The position numbers and the translations under genes were made by a program. Below the pieces are notes generated by a model. The model ran no database searches. It was not told the DNA's origin and was given only the letters and a program-made list of their open reading frames with translations. Shown here piece by piece: positions 1-11,242 of a stretch of DNA of 64,000 nucleotides. The stretch comes from Ochromonas danica. Its lineage: Eukaryota > Sar > Chrysophyceae > Chromulinales > Chromulinaceae. How positions within the stretch are numbered: the stretch's first letter is position 1; every line of letters begins with the position of its first letter. Where the stretch lies: assembly GCA_015146655.1 (NCBI GenBank), contig VKHL01000004.1, positions 310,001-374,000 on the forward strand, read 5' to 3'.

Positions 1-20
1 TACCACCACCTGTTGCTTCC

Positions 21-497
21 ATGGAGCCACCAATTACAAATCAAAGAGAGCATCCTCCTCCAGAATATAGAGATGATCATGAACCTGAGCGTTCAGGATC
101 GCGCGATGAATATCATTTTCATCATCATCCAGAAAGAGCAAGTGGAGGATATGAGGTAGTTAACCCAGCGCCTTATGCACCCATGGATCCTTTTATAACA
201 AGCCTCACACGGTCCTTTGTAGCGAGTCAAGAATTACTGCGTACGAAACTTGATTCGTTGCGTCTTCGAATTCAAACGAGTGATTCCATAGCACAAGATC
301 GACGGGATTTAGAAGATTTTATGAGGAAAAGTGGAAGACAGTCTTCCCAAAGTGCTCCTTCATTGGCTTCCTTGAAGAGCCAGTTCGAGGCACGAAGGTT
401 GAGCAATGAGCAAAGACTTGCACATGTACTGCGAGAGTCTTTTCCTGAAATGTCTCAGCCAGAAATTGATGACTTACTACAATCCTATAAGACGTAA
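21..497 (+). CDS. Hypothetical protein, possibly 5'-partial
   Basis: Open frame of 158 aa that I do not recognise. The first third is rich in Pro, Glu, Arg and His. The second half is charged and looks helical or coiled-coil: a stretch with heptad-like Leu/Arg spacing runs from about residue 55 to the end and finishes in a helix ending DDLLQSYKT. The frame stays open from the ATG at 21 back to the window edge, so the true start or an upstream exon may lie outside. It converges on the next gene, with only 47 bp between the two stop codons. The pairing with a dense minus-strand gene and the sustained charged composition argue for real coding sequence, but the function is unknown. Confidence 0.5.
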   Translation: MEPPITNQREHPPPEYRDDHEPERSGSRDEYHFHHHPERASGGYEVVNPAPYAPMDPFITSLTRSFVASQELLRTKLDSLRLRIQTSDSIAQDRRDLEDFMRKSGRQSSQSAPSLASLKSQFEARRLSNEQRLAHVLRESFPEMSQPEIDDLLQSYKT

Positions 498-544
498 ATT
501 CAGTGACTGTGATGATAATTTTACACCTATGTAACTCGATGTTG

Positions 545-1713
545 TTAAATCTTCTTTGGAGCAACAAATCGTTTCTTTGCTTGTGGTAACATGGAATGGG
601 AAAGTGCAGACTGAGCTACTAGATCAGCAGAGCTTCTCTTCCTGGAATTAGCATCTTCGTTACCCTCACTCTGGATATCCTCGGGAATATCATATTGAAA
701 ATTCAAGCTGTCTAGACCTGGAAATGGAAGACAGGCAATATTTAGCATCAACGATACATAGCTGGACTAAGTGCAGAGCAAAGGAGGAGGAAGTTACCAG
801 GTGGAAGAGATCGTCCATTTACTAAAGCGAGAATTTTGCTCATAAAGTGGGCCTTCTCAGCTTCAAATTGTAATCGAAGTGCATGAGCTGTCTCATATAA
901 TTCAATATACTCCTTCAAACTGCCATCAATAATATCTTCTAAAGTGCGATGATCTCGTTGCCATGATTGGAAAGTAAGTTTTGCTCGATGCTCAGCTATC
1001 TTCTCCAACTCCTTTTTACGAGCAAGCCATAGTTCAGCATATTGCTCTTCTTCTTCTTTCTCATCTCTTTCCAACATGTTGTTTTCATTTCCATCAATGA
1101 AATGATTTTCTATTTCAACAGTAGCAGAAGCAGTAGCAGCAACAGTAGCAGTAACAGCAACAACATCTTCTGGTGGGGGGAAATGGTGATTCTCATATTG
1201 AACAGAAGGGAGAAGAACTTCATTGGAAGAAGGTTGTTCGTGTGTATGGTAGATATTGTGGCTATCTTGAGGATTGCCACCTTGTAGACTATCTTGTGTC
1301 ATAAGAGTAGAGGTCAGACAGAGTTGTGTTACCTCCTCACTCTCCACAGTACACTGAGTGCAGTTATGTTGTCTATCTTCTAGACTGACTTCATCACATC
1401 CTGTAGTTCTAGAATAGATAGGAGGTCCCTCTAAGTTATCATCTTGAATCTGACTTGGCAGAGTAAGTGAATTGTTGGGATGATCATCTTCTGTCATTAC
1501 CACTCTATGACTATCATAGCTATTACTCCTAGCAGTATCTTCTTCTCTAGAGACGACCACGTTAATCATCCATTCCATAGCTTCACCTACTTGAGTCATG
1601 ACATCATCCAGAATAGTATCATCTTGATCAGCAGGTTGTGGATCTGAGTCAACGGTAATGATCGTATTCTCCGCTTCCATCATCATCATCATGGTCATCA
1701 TGGTCATCGTCAT
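545..1713 (-). CDS. Hypothetical Met/acidic-rich coiled-coil protein, two exons
   Basis: Exon 1 is 1713-798 and exon 2 is 717-545. They are joined by an 80-bp intron (donor GTAACT, acceptor TTTCCAG) that keeps frame across a Gly codon and gives about 362 aa. Without this splice the first exon would stop at 748. The N-terminus is a Met/Thr run followed by an acidic low-complexity region. Residues around 230-310 look like a coiled coil (LWLARKKELEKIAEHRAKL and following). The C-terminus is basic (KKRFVAPKKI). I recognise no catalytic or named domain. The Met/Thr-rich start comes from a GAT/CAT-type simple repeat, so a downstream ATG could be the true start. Confidence 0.6.
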
Positions 1714-2101
1714 TATTATTATTATTATTATCTTACTGTATCATCTTATTATGTGATAGACTGCCTCATCATTCAAATACCTCACACCTTCTGCAAATAC
1801 AGTGATGCAAAGAAGAGCATGGAAGACTGAAAAGATGCTGAAAAGAGACTGAAAAGATACTGAAAAGATACTCTTCTTTCTCTTTTTCAGTCCATATCAT
1901 TTCTCATTTCTCATTGGCTCATCGATCTAGTTCATGTCCAGTTAGGTAATTACGTAAAATAATGTGAAACGCGATTTTGTCTCTCGTTTCTCTCTCACCG
2001 TTTTCCTGCCATGGCTGTTGACTGTCTGCTGTCCTGCCATCAGCTTCGATTGAGTGCCTTCACTAGAAGAGGTGATAGAGAAGCAATCAAAAAGGGAAAT
2101 C
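1714..2101. other. Divergent intergenic region with 11-bp tandem repeat
   Basis: Spacer between two divergent genes, so it probably carries both promoters. It holds four contiguous 11-bp units of the type ACTGAAAAGAT at 1826-1869 (the second unit differs at three positions). On the plus side an ATG at 2011 opens a roughly 50-codon frame that overlaps, out of frame, the ATG used for the next gene. It could act as an upstream ORF or simply be non-coding. Confidence 0.5.
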
Positions 2102-3082
2102 ATGGAATCACTCGAAGGAGAAGAAGAAAATCAGCAGCAGCAGCAGCAGCAGCAGCATCACTCTATTGTTGTTGATACAAATGAAGAAGAAAACAGAGAT
2201 CTTCCTCCTTCTAAGAAATTGAAAACAACTCATATTGTAGTCGATGGAGAAGAAGGAAAAGAGGAGGGACAGAAGACTGTGGTAGGAGAGAATGAGAAGG
2301 ATAAGGAGGAGGGTCAGGGTCAACAAAAAGAAGAACCTCATTGTTTAGTCTGTATGGAGACTAACTCTAACGAGTCTCCATTACAAAAACATCAATGTAG
2401 ACAATGTGCAGGGGATGCCTGGATGGTCTGTGAATGCTGTAATGAAGCCTTACTATCTCGCACTTGTCCTGTTTGTCGTGGTGATTATGCACCTATTGTC
2501 ATGTACCCCATGCCAGGATTACCGTTGAAGAAGTTAGCTGATCCTACCATTACCACTGATGAACGAGCTAAGTTATTATACAAGTTTGGTGTAGTACGTC
2601 AACTAATTAGTCGTACAAATGTCTCAGTCTGGACACCTTCTGATCAAAAGATGCATTTCACTTTACCTCAGAAGGTGTCAGATAACTCAGATGAGATCTC
2701 TGTCACTATTGTCTCTATCCCGTATGATATCACTCAACTAGGAGAAGAGGATCGTTTTCTTTTCACAAATGCTGTCTGGGATGAAATTGAAAATGTAGTT
2801 GAAGCTGGAGAAGTTCAAGCAGGGGATATGGTTGATGTAGCAAAAGGTTGTCAATGGTTGCTGTCCTTCACCAAAGAAGACGGTCACAAGGTTTTCACTA
2901 TGATGACTCCCTCAGATTGGGCTTACATGTTGGATCCTGGAGAAAGTCCTGATGTTAGCGATGCTCTTCGAGCTATTCGTGATAGCATCGTCTCGAGTAT
3001 TAACTTTCCTTCTATACCCAGTAATGGAAAGGAAACTCTTGCAGTGGATGATAAAACGGAAAATGAAGAAAAGGAAAATTAA
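2102..3082 (+). CDS. RING-like zinc-finger protein with poly-Gln tract
   Basis: Single-exon protein of 326 aa. I start at the ATG at 2102 because an in-frame stop lies just upstream at 2051-2053. Residues 1-80 are acidic and disordered with a run of eight Gln. A cysteine-rich module follows, with spacing C-x2-C-x14-C-x2-C-x7-C-x-C-C-x8-C-x2-C, including CLVCME and CPVCRGDY. It resembles a RING or RING-like zinc finger, so ubiquitin ligase activity is possible, but the order of ligands is not canonical. The remaining 200 residues look globular (PYDITQLGEEDRFLF, GCQWLLSFTKEDGHK) and match nothing I know. The C-terminus is again acidic. It converges with the Serinc gene, with 76 bp between stops. 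Confidence 0.7.
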   Translation: MESLEGEEENQQQQQQQQHHSIVVDTNEEENRDLPPSKKLKTTHIVVDGEEGKEEGQKTVVGENEKDKEEGQGQQKEEPHCLVCMETNSNESPLQKHQCRQCAGDAWMVCECCNEALLSRTCPVCRGDYAPIVMYPMPGLPLKKLADPTITTDERAKLLYKFGVVRQLISRTNVSVWTPSDQKMHFTLPQKVSDNSDEISVTIVSIPYDITQLGEEDRFLFTNAVWDEIENVVEAGEVQAGDMVDVAKGCQWLLSFTKEDGHKVFTMMTPSDWAYMLDPGESPDVSDALRAIRDSIVSSINFPSIPSNGKETLAVDDKTENEEKEN

Positions 3083-3158
3083 ATCAACTGGTTGCATTAG
3101 CAGAAAGTGAATGTACAGATCTGACAAGTAATTTATAAAACGCTTAGCCACTCATTTC

Positions 3159-4949
3159 TCACACTTCTTCATTGGTGTATTGGACATGCAAGACCTTGCA
3201 GTAAAGCAAAAGGAAAATCCATTGGCTGGTAATCTTGAGCCACATGGACAATTCGCTTGTTGTGTCTTTTCCAGCAGAAGGAGGTGCGCCATCTGAGCGA
3301 CCCCAGTTGGTGAGAATCATAGCCAAGTAGCAACTGAATAGGGCGAAGAGGAGGTGGAAGAAGGCGCGTTCAAAGGGACGACCACTCCTATTCCCTCCTC
3401 TGCTCGCATTGTTGGCTCTGTCATCATCCAATACATCATCGTCATCGTTATCTCCCTGCATTACGATGCCATCAGAATGAGAGGGAGCAAGCAAGAGAAC
3501 TCTGTTACCCCATGACAATGATCATACACAAAGTGATAAAATAGAAGAATAGCATCCCAAAGGAAATACAAATAAAAAGAGAAGGAAACGGAAACCACAG
3601 TTAGACTATTGCTACGGAATGACTGGAAAACAGGTAAGCTAGCTTACTGATTCTCTGCTGATGTAGCCGTTGAAGAGGCGAACATAGGTAATGACTTGCG
3701 ACTAGTAGCACTTACCAACACTCCTTCCCCCTGTTTAAGCAAGCACTGTGATTAGGCTGACAAAGATGACGACTAGACAGTGAGTCATTCACTAAACCTG
3801 AGGGTCAAATATGTTGAGTAGTCGACTTCCATTCCATAGGCAGTAAAGAAAAACTAGAAAAGAAAATATTGAGATGACTGTCACAGCTCCATCCTAACAA
3901 GCAACACCCTTGTTAACAAAAGAGAACAACATGGTGGACGAGTAAGAAGCATTCAATTGAACAGCTCTCACCACTACACTTCCTCCTACACGATCTGCCA
4001 AAGGGTTACATTGTGAGTCAGGATTTGAGATCAGAGCATACCTAAATGATATATATCAAAACACATGCAATCAGGTCACACAGGAAGGACAGCAGCAAGA
4101 TGATAGATAAAAAGTTACTCTAACTAACCAGCAAAGGAAAGTAGAATATGCAGCTATAAGTGAAGGAGGTAACAATCCTCCACCAACAGCTTCCAATAGA
4201 GAGATCAAGGTTGTCAATATAGCCATACATAGTGTAAGAATAGTAAAGAACATGCCTAAATCACATTCTTGTGCATAGTCTAGAAAGAGAAAGACCCATC
4301 CTACTATAGCACCAGTCCAAGCTATGAAACACAATGAGAGATAGACAATAGGACTAAACTGTTCAGAAGAGATATAAAGGTCATGTAAGTCATGTGTAAA
4401 GTCAATAAAGATTAATCCTTGTATGACAAGCCATAGAAAAGAGATAATTCGTGTAATTGCTGCCCATCCTTCGAAAATCTCATTTTCCACCCACCAAAAC
4501 CCAATAAAACTACCAAACAGAATAATTATTTTCAATAACCAAAATCCTTTATTAATATGATCAGAAAAATAACTTCCTAGAGTTAGAAGTAGAAAGAAGA
4601 TGACAGAGGCTAGACTAGCACGATAAATTAGATTTTGATAAATACAATTATTAATAATAATATTATTATTATATTCATCTCCTTCTCCTCCATTACTACT
4701 GCTACTACTGCTACTACATCCTTTTGATAAATGGATCTCACTATATCCACTACTATAGTCATTGATTTCATTAGGGAAGGCTTTTCCTAAGACAATAGCG
4801 AAAGTGAAAACTCCTACCATAAGAATGAAATGAGCTAGACGAGATACTTGAGATAAGGTGAAAGTTAGGATTTGATCAAAACAACTACATGCCATACATG
4901 CTGCACATTCACATAGATTGAGTGCAAAGAAAGAAAGAAAGCCTCCCAT
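3159..4949 (-). CDS. Serinc/TMS1 family multipass membrane protein
   Basis: Exons reconstructed on the minus strand are 4949-4129, 4041-3972, 3893-3798, a fourth near 3731-3649, and a last exon that starts somewhere in 3518-3437 and ends at 3159. The first three junctions keep frame exactly and rebuild the family's conserved YSTFLCWYALISNP...QCNP segment. The exact ends of exons 4 and 5 are ambiguous. The N-terminus has the Cys-rich family start (CECAACMACSC), about ten hydrophobic segments follow, and the C-terminus has FHLLFALFSCYLAMILTNW and SMWLKITSQW, typical of Serinc. Serinc proteins are membrane proteins linked to serine/phosphatidylserine lipid handling. An Asn/Ser-rich insert interrupts the first lumenal loop (about residues 75-105). 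Confidence 0.88.
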
Positions 4950-5349
4950 TTGATTTGACTAATTGATCTTCTTCTCTTCTGTTTGATGAAGGAAATATTG
5001 GGAAACAGAGGCATGCATCCATGGAATACTGATTCATTCCATGGAAGTCAGTGGCAGAGGGCATCAAGTGAGAGTAGACTAGAGTGTAGAGTATAGTCAC
5101 CGTTTGCAACTCCTAAAGCTCATCATGGAGCAATCTAATTGGACACCTTTCAGACTTTGTAAAGGCAAACCAAGCCATTAATGGAGTGGTGCAGCATTTA
5201 CACCAACATATTCCAACTAATTCCGCAGTAGTACCTTGAACTACTGTAACTGTAACTAACTAACCAACTAACGTAAATATTCTGCTGCTAATGTTAACAC
5301 CAGGCCATCAATCAATCTTCGAACCTAAACATAGCAAACCCATCAACAA
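4950..5349. other. Intergenic, nothing recognised
   Basis: A 400-bp spacer upstream of the Serinc gene and downstream of the biotin-ligase gene. I see short ACTAACTAACC-type repeats near 5250 but no gene or RNA feature. Confidence 0.5.
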
Positions 5350-6551
5350 TCAGATTAGATATACAACACAAATCTCATCAGGTAGACTAGTTCTGTCCTT
5401 TCTTACCTTCAACGTTCCATCCAAGTTTAATCCAATAGGCTGTACAATAAACTGTGTATCATCTTGACATCTTTCTCTTCCAGCATCATCAATTGCTTGA
5501 TTTTTCGAGAAATGATCATCACGTAAACGTTGAGGAGAGGTGACCATATTCCTCTCAAAGTCCTCGACCACATTAATAGCACTATCACTTTGACTTTCTA
5601 TCCAAACACGAAATTGCTCGAAAATATCCACAATAATACTCTGACAATAAGACTGTAGTAGTGCTTGTTGGTCTTTCTCACCATCTTTCTCCTTGTCATT
5701 GTTAGTATTATGGTCAAGAAGAGATTGTGCATAGGTATTGAGAATATGATTAAAAGGTGCTAAAGAAGTCGCAGGTCTACCTCCTTCCACTCCTTCCACA
5801 GCCACTACAGGAGTTGTCATAAGATTACATCCAATACCAATCAATAGATAATCTCTTTCCATCTCAATTAAAGTACCACATAGCTTTTTATCATTAAGTA
5901 AGATATCATTAGGCCATTTCAACTTCATGTCAGCTTCTCCTCTAGTAAGATGAGGAAGGAGAGCATTAGCTAAGAGAGTACCAGAGCGAATAGGTAATAA
6001 ACTGAGTGGAATAGGAATAGTATCTCTATGAATGATCAAGGTGAGATAGATATTCTTATCCCCATAAAACCATTTCCTACCACGTGTACCACGTCCATTA
6101 GTTTGTTTTTCTGTGACAATACATTTTACATCATGTCCTGTGATAGTTTGAGATTGAATCAATTCTCGTGCCTAGTTAGAAAATAGCTTGTTATCAGTAA
6201 GAAAGGAAGGTCAAACTTTGGTGTGGGCATACCTTGTCCATTGTAGAGGTGACAGTGTCAAACCAGAAAATACCAGCAGGTGGAGGGAGTGAATGAGATT
6301 TGACTGTGACAATATCTGTCATATCATCAGAGAGACGTGAAGGATGATGACTAGCCATTGCTCTATGAAACCCTAATCTTGCTAAGACTAATGTGCTCAC
6401 AGTCAATATTCTTCCTGTAATATTAGTAATAGTAATAGTATCATTACAAAAGAGAGAGAGAGAGAGATTGAGAAGATTGATGATTTGTAACAAAGTTCAG
6501 TGATGACTCACCGAATGTGACTAATGGTGAATGTCCAGAGATTAAATGCAT
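5350..6551 (-). CDS. Biotin--protein ligase (BirA/holocarboxylase synthetase type)
   Basis: Three exons (6551-6512, 6414-6233, 6171-5350), introns of 97 and 61 bp, 347 aa. The first 40-nt exon supplies the ATG and joins in frame as MHLISGHSPLVTFGRIL; the next join restores STMDKARELIQ, the family's substrate-binding start. It attaches biotin to carboxylases through biotinyl-AMP. Diagnostic motifs are TNGRGTRGRKW (biotin/ATP loop), KWPNDILLNDKKLCG (catalytic Lys region) and LIGIGCNL. It lacks the long N-terminal domain of animal holocarboxylase synthetase and any DNA-binding domain, so it is a short catalytic form. The hydrophobic, Arg-containing N-terminus could be an organelle-targeting signal, which would fit plastid or mitochondrial carboxylases, but that is inference. 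A Thr/Asn/Lys-rich insert sits near residues 185-200. Confidence 0.9.
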
Positions 6552-7306
6552 GTATCCCTTTCTCGATCACGGTATGAAATATATTCTACCTGCTAGAGTA
6601 GAAATATATTACACCTGCAATATACGCCAATTATCACTGAGAGTTGACCTTTCACTTGTATGTAATTCCTTAATTACCGATTAACTTCACAAGATTGCTG
6701 TAAAGTTACAATTTTTAACTGGTTTTGTAAATACAAGTACTATAGCTAGTCTATGTTTATTAATTGATTGAAATTGACTCAATCAATGAAATTTTGATAG
6801 ATTTCTGTCTGTTGTGAACATGAAAGAAGAAGAGGATGGATGAGTTAAGCTTACCCCAGTCTAAAAATGTAATTCAACAGTTTGTTCGATCACATTATTA
6901 CAAAGCAATATTAATGAAAGTGGTAGCATTACAACGTTTGCTGTGTTACAGTTCGCTAATCAAACTGCAACTGCAACCGCAGTTATGAATGCGACCAAAG
7001 ATTTTGTTATGGAGATAGTGAAGGAGGGTCGAAGAAAGCATTGTAATTGGAAACCCTTCGGATAGATTTATAATTATTATAAACCACACCATTAAAAATG
7101 CTAATGTTTATTTGGAGAATCATGAGGGGGGGGGTCAGTAAATTGTCATTGCATTCAACCTACAAATGCTAATCTTAAAATCATGGATAACTGGCAACAT
7201 TCTCACGTCACATTCTCACATAAATAAGGAAACCCCACGTGAGATGACATTCATCAAACAAACTTGATAGAAGCTTGCTGACCCGGCCATATATGTCTAG
7301 TTGAAT
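6552..7306. other. AT-rich intergenic region, nothing recognised
   Basis: A 755-bp spacer upstream of the biotin ligase and downstream of the next minus-strand gene. It is AT-rich, with a nine-G run near 7127-7135. I see no convincing open frame or structural RNA. Confidence 0.5.
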
Positions 7307-9647
7307 CTACTTGGGGCATAGGCATCCCTGCTGGTGCTCAAAATTGCTTATCATTGCTTGAGTTCTCCACATGACAACAAGATTTATCATCAAAAGTGCA
7401 ATGGAGAGTAACGCAATACCTTGCCAAAACTGCACAGAAGCGTAAGGAACGCTTGAGGAAATGTGAGCCCACGTATTGACCAGTTTAGAACTAATAATTG
7501 GCGCATATGGTAGTTGTTGAAGTCTGTTCGATACAGTCTCAACAGAAGAAGAGCTTGTTGAGCGGCTAATAGGAATATTATCTGGAAGAGCAGCACATTT
7601 CTATATCATAACACACAAGATGAAACAAGGCACAATACACCTCAAGTAAAATGGGAAACTCACCATCTTTACATATTCATAGAAGCCCATCAACCATTTC
7701 TGCATTCCAATCTGGAAGAATGGCTCAAGGAAGCAATTAATCATCAAACCCCTGTTTGTCACTTGGAATGTAATAGACACTTTCACTGACTCAGAATCCA
7801 CTGCCTCAACCTATTAAATTGTTAAATTGTCAACACGTCATCACACGGAAAACTGTCGTTATGAACAAGAGTTATGACATACCTCCAAGCAGTCGTCCAT
7901 TGAGAAACTATCGCCTGCAGGAACATCTTCAAGATGAGTGGAGGAGCACAGCAACAGACCCACATCTCCAAACTTCTTGTAGTTCTGTAACTTTACTCCT
8001 CGAGTGGATGATATACCAGGGATACTCACAGATCTGTGGAATTTGATATCTCTTCCTTTCTCATAAGAAGCACCAACAGGTTGCCACAGACTCATCACCA
8101 CACTTGTATCTTTAACAGACTCATGATACCTGTGATCCAATATAACATATGCCAACAAATGGTACAGGTTAGGCTGACATACTGTAGTTAGGAGGACTCC
8201 ATCAGCGGACTTACGCTTTGTAGTTGTAAGGGGCTTCATCATCCAAGAAAAGCCTAGCAAAGGTAGCAAGAGAGACAGGCAGACGCTGGTCAGCGATCAC
8301 TCCCATTTTGTATCTGTACTTGGCAGACTCCGTCTTGAAGAGTGATTTGAAGTTCACACTTGTCGGATCTGACGCCACTGGTGGATCAACAGTTTTCTCC
8401 AGATCATCTATCGAGCACAGCACAATGTCATCGTATGATCAACAAGATAGGTGGATAGCAGGAATACCTTCCACTTCTTCAATAGAGGCGCATGAATTAA
8501 GACGATGAATGCCATTTATATGTTCTTGTTTATAGCATTCATAAGCATTCGTAACAACTGGATAGCAAGCTTCAAAGTCTAAAAAGGAGTGAAATGTGTA
8601 TTTCTTGTTTGCTGTTTCACAACGTATTGCTGTAATGCATAGTAACTATAGAAGTAGCAGACAGACACTAACCTGTTTCAACATAGAGTACAGGAATAAC
8701 AATCAAAGCTCTTGAGATGCTACGAATACTATGATATGGTAGACGCAACATCTTCTCATGACCAAATATCTTTGAATAGAAGAGTAAGTACCGATCAGTC
8801 ACATAAAGCCGACCATAGTTGATGATTCTGGTTTGAAGCGCACAATGAAAATCTGTCCAACAAGAAATAGATTAGTCTGTGATAACTATACCATTAATAG
8901 TGCTGACACACCTGTATAGACTTCACCCACATCACCAAAGACAGAGTTAACGAAGTCTCCTTTGCTTTCATCACTAAGTTTCTCAATAGCTTCAGTATCC
9001 AATGGTGTTGTTGGTAGAATACTCTCTGCGATTATGCCTTTACAACAACAACAATTAGTTCAAGAAGTAGCCATGAAAGAAAACTCATAACTACCTTCTG
9101 TTTGTGCCTCATCGAAGATTGTCGCTGTAAAAGAGATCTCACCCTTTTTGATTTCTGAAGTTTTCAACGCCATCTTGACTTCAATTGGAGTGTTAAACTT
9201 TGGAATAATGTCTTTCATGATGTCTTGACATGTAGCTATAGGAAGGCGAATCATGCCAGAAAAGCTCTTGTGGTAGATATTGATCACCATCTGAGAGGCA
9301 CATTGTAGTAGAATGATAAAATTGACGCAAATGCAGAAAATAACACAAACTGTAGTGTCCTACCTTTAATTGCTTTGTTTCGAAATCATTTGAATTGATT
9401 TCTATTTGAAATACTTCAGGATAGTCAGCATCTATTCCGCTATGAACAGCTCTAAATAATAGCACATACGTGGTGGAGTTAAATTATTTGTTGAATTTCG
9501 ATAACAATGAAATATTTGATCGAACCTGTGCGTTTTCAACTCTTCATGACCAATTTGAAAATGTACTGCAGGACTTTGAGGATGTAATAATGATCCTTTA
9601 TCTTCAATTCCTCTCACTTTAATAGATTCAATCTTTAACCAATACAT
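7307..9647 (-). CDS. C2-GRAM-VASt membrane-anchored lipid-transfer protein (copy 1)
   Basis: Ten exons (9647-9526, 9451-9364, 9290-9095, 9037-8912, 8852-8673, 8629-8468, 8407-8215, 8129-7883, 7810-7664, 7600-7307), 584 aa, every junction in phase. Order: a C2-like beta-sandwich (MYWLKIESI... to about residue 135), a GRAM domain (DFHCALQTR...GRLYVTDRYLLFYSK...KKYTFHSFLDFE), a VASt domain (KYRYKMGVIADQ...YHESVKDTSVVMSLW...SSTHLEDVPAGD) and a C-terminal helix (GIALLSIALLMINLVVMW). VASt proteins of the Lam/Aster type move sterols at ER-membrane contacts and the tail helix would anchor the protein, so sterol transfer is the likely role by family. Exons 1, 2 and 5 have exactly the lengths of those in the divergent paralogue at 11243-13670. 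This copy has one extra intron inside VASt. The first donor (GTTCGA) is atypical. Confidence 0.85.
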
Positions 9648-10097
9648 GCTTCCTGTTGATTTCCTTCTTCAACACAATCAACAATCCTATCTGAAAAACT
9701 GACAATTGCTCTTTGTTAGATTCTATTCACACTATTGCATTCCATACTATATCTCTCCGTCTCTGTGCTTGGAGCACATGGTCCTGAGGTGTCAAGGTGG
9801 GTAGAGTAAACTGTGGAAGAGATGATGAAGTTCGCCTCTTTGCTTTACACCTGCCACACTTTGACCAAACAAGGTCCAGAGGTGCACCCATCAGTAGAGA
9901 TGATGGTTTGAAACTCATATTTTGGACTATTTACACAAAGCAAAGTGATTTTTTGATATTGCCTGATGATGACTTTCGCCTCTCTCCCCAATCAATTATC
10001 ATCACGTTTTAAATAACTCATAGGATACGGCTCAAAACATACGGATAGTGAATAATATAGAGAAATATTAGAAACTCTACTAGAAATGGTGGTATTG
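9648..10097. other. Intergenic stretch between paralogues, weak ORF only
   Basis: Upstream of copy 1. A 63-codon minus-strand frame (9918-9727, basic, with Cys-x2-Cys and RRRD) and an overlapping plus-strand frame (9797-10012) are present. Neither shows a splice partner or recognisable domain, so I do not call a gene. Confidence 0.4.
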
Positions 10098-10453
10098 TTA
10101 CCCATGTTCTATAGGCGAAAGAGTATCTGGAAAACACAGAAGAAATTGGAAATTGAATCAGAGAAGAAATATTTAACGCCTTAAAGGAAATCACAGTTAC
10201 GAAGGTAATTAGAGGTCAAAAGGCAACCATCGTCTGGCGTACCACAGCGCAAAAGTTTTATAACATTCGACCGTGCAGACGTCTTATAATTCGTTAATTT
10301 GGCAGTAAAGCTGCACGCAAAGGCGCTTCTGAGAGACATCCTGAACGTTCTGGACGCCAAGTTCGACAATATTATCGCAAACGATTGTACAAGAGTGTCG
10401 TTTTTGGTCAAGTCATCTGGACCTTGTGTTTGAGTGTTTTGACTTGTTTCCAT
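10098..10453 (-). CDS. Candidate small two-exon gene, unknown
   Basis: Exon 1 is 10453-10201 and exon 2 is 10126-10098, giving 93 aa. The 74-bp intron has donor GTAACT and a pyrimidine-rich end with TTTTCCAG, and the join reaches a stop in frame (LHTLSPIEHG). The protein starts METSQNTQTQGPDDL and has one likely helix (SFAIILSNLASRTF) and a basic centre. I do not recognise it. The strong 3' splice signal is the main support. The unspliced frame also ends naturally, so this could be a chance ORF. Confidence 0.35.
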
Positions 10454-11242
10454 TTGTTACAGGTATCGAAGGAAAATTATATGATTCGGGAATGTATTCC
10501 TCATGTAATCATGATCTCGTCATTTTATCGTGTGAGCATCTTCATCATCTTCTTTTACTCTTAACGTTCTACCTTGAAGCTGTTTCGAAGATATCACAGA
10601 ACTGCCAAATCATGGATTTCTCTCCCAACTTAATCCTCGAGACTTGAGTACGCCCTTTTAGTCTTTTTTGAACTGTCGAACAGCACTATGCTCTGCACGC
10701 CTCTGCCTCGTGATAAATAGACGATAAATAACATGACCAAGATCTAAACCTATTGATATGGTCTTTCTTCTTTCAGCCCATGAGTTATAATATGTCATGA
10801 GATTAGCATATAATATCTTGAAACAACGTAACATATGTTGATAGCATTGTGTGTGTCTTTTCCATTATCTACGCTCCTTAGGTTCTTCATCAAAATCATC
10901 ATATCTCATTGTACGAACAAATCCATCAGAACTTCGGCTTTCGATCAACAGTTTTCTCTCCAAATCATTTTCCCAGCAGACAGGTCATGATGACCATTAA
11001 TTCAGACATGTCTTCAATGTGGAGAGAGATGAAGTTGTTATCTCTTCTTTGTTTTGAACTGCCACCAGCAAGAGATGTGCAATCAGCTAAGTGACACTTT
11101 AGTACTTTAAACCTCAGTTTGGAGACTTTGAATACACAACATAGTGGGTTTTGACCATTCACCATCAAAATGATCATCTCTTATCATCGGAGTGAATTAA
11201 GATCATTATCAAATTAAGAAAAAAGAAAAGAAAAGAAATAGA
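10454..11242. other. Intergenic region upstream of paralogue copy 2
   Basis: A 789-bp stretch without a supported gene. Around 10930-10960 a short sequence (GATCAACAGTTTTCTC) recurs from the VASt-linker exon of copy 1 (8388 region, plus strand). It may be a trace of the duplication that produced the paralogue pair. The rest is unremarkable. Confidence 0.4.

Noticed and set aside
1042-1287. Plus-strand frame rich in Phe and Ser opposite the coiled-coil gene
   Set aside because: It is the reverse reading of a GAA/GCA-rich coding strand.
2011-2165. Upstream ATG frame MAVDCLLSC... overlapping the RING-like gene start
   Set aside because: It dissolves into a poly-Ala reading of the CAG repeat and stops; kept only as a possible upstream ORF, not a gene.
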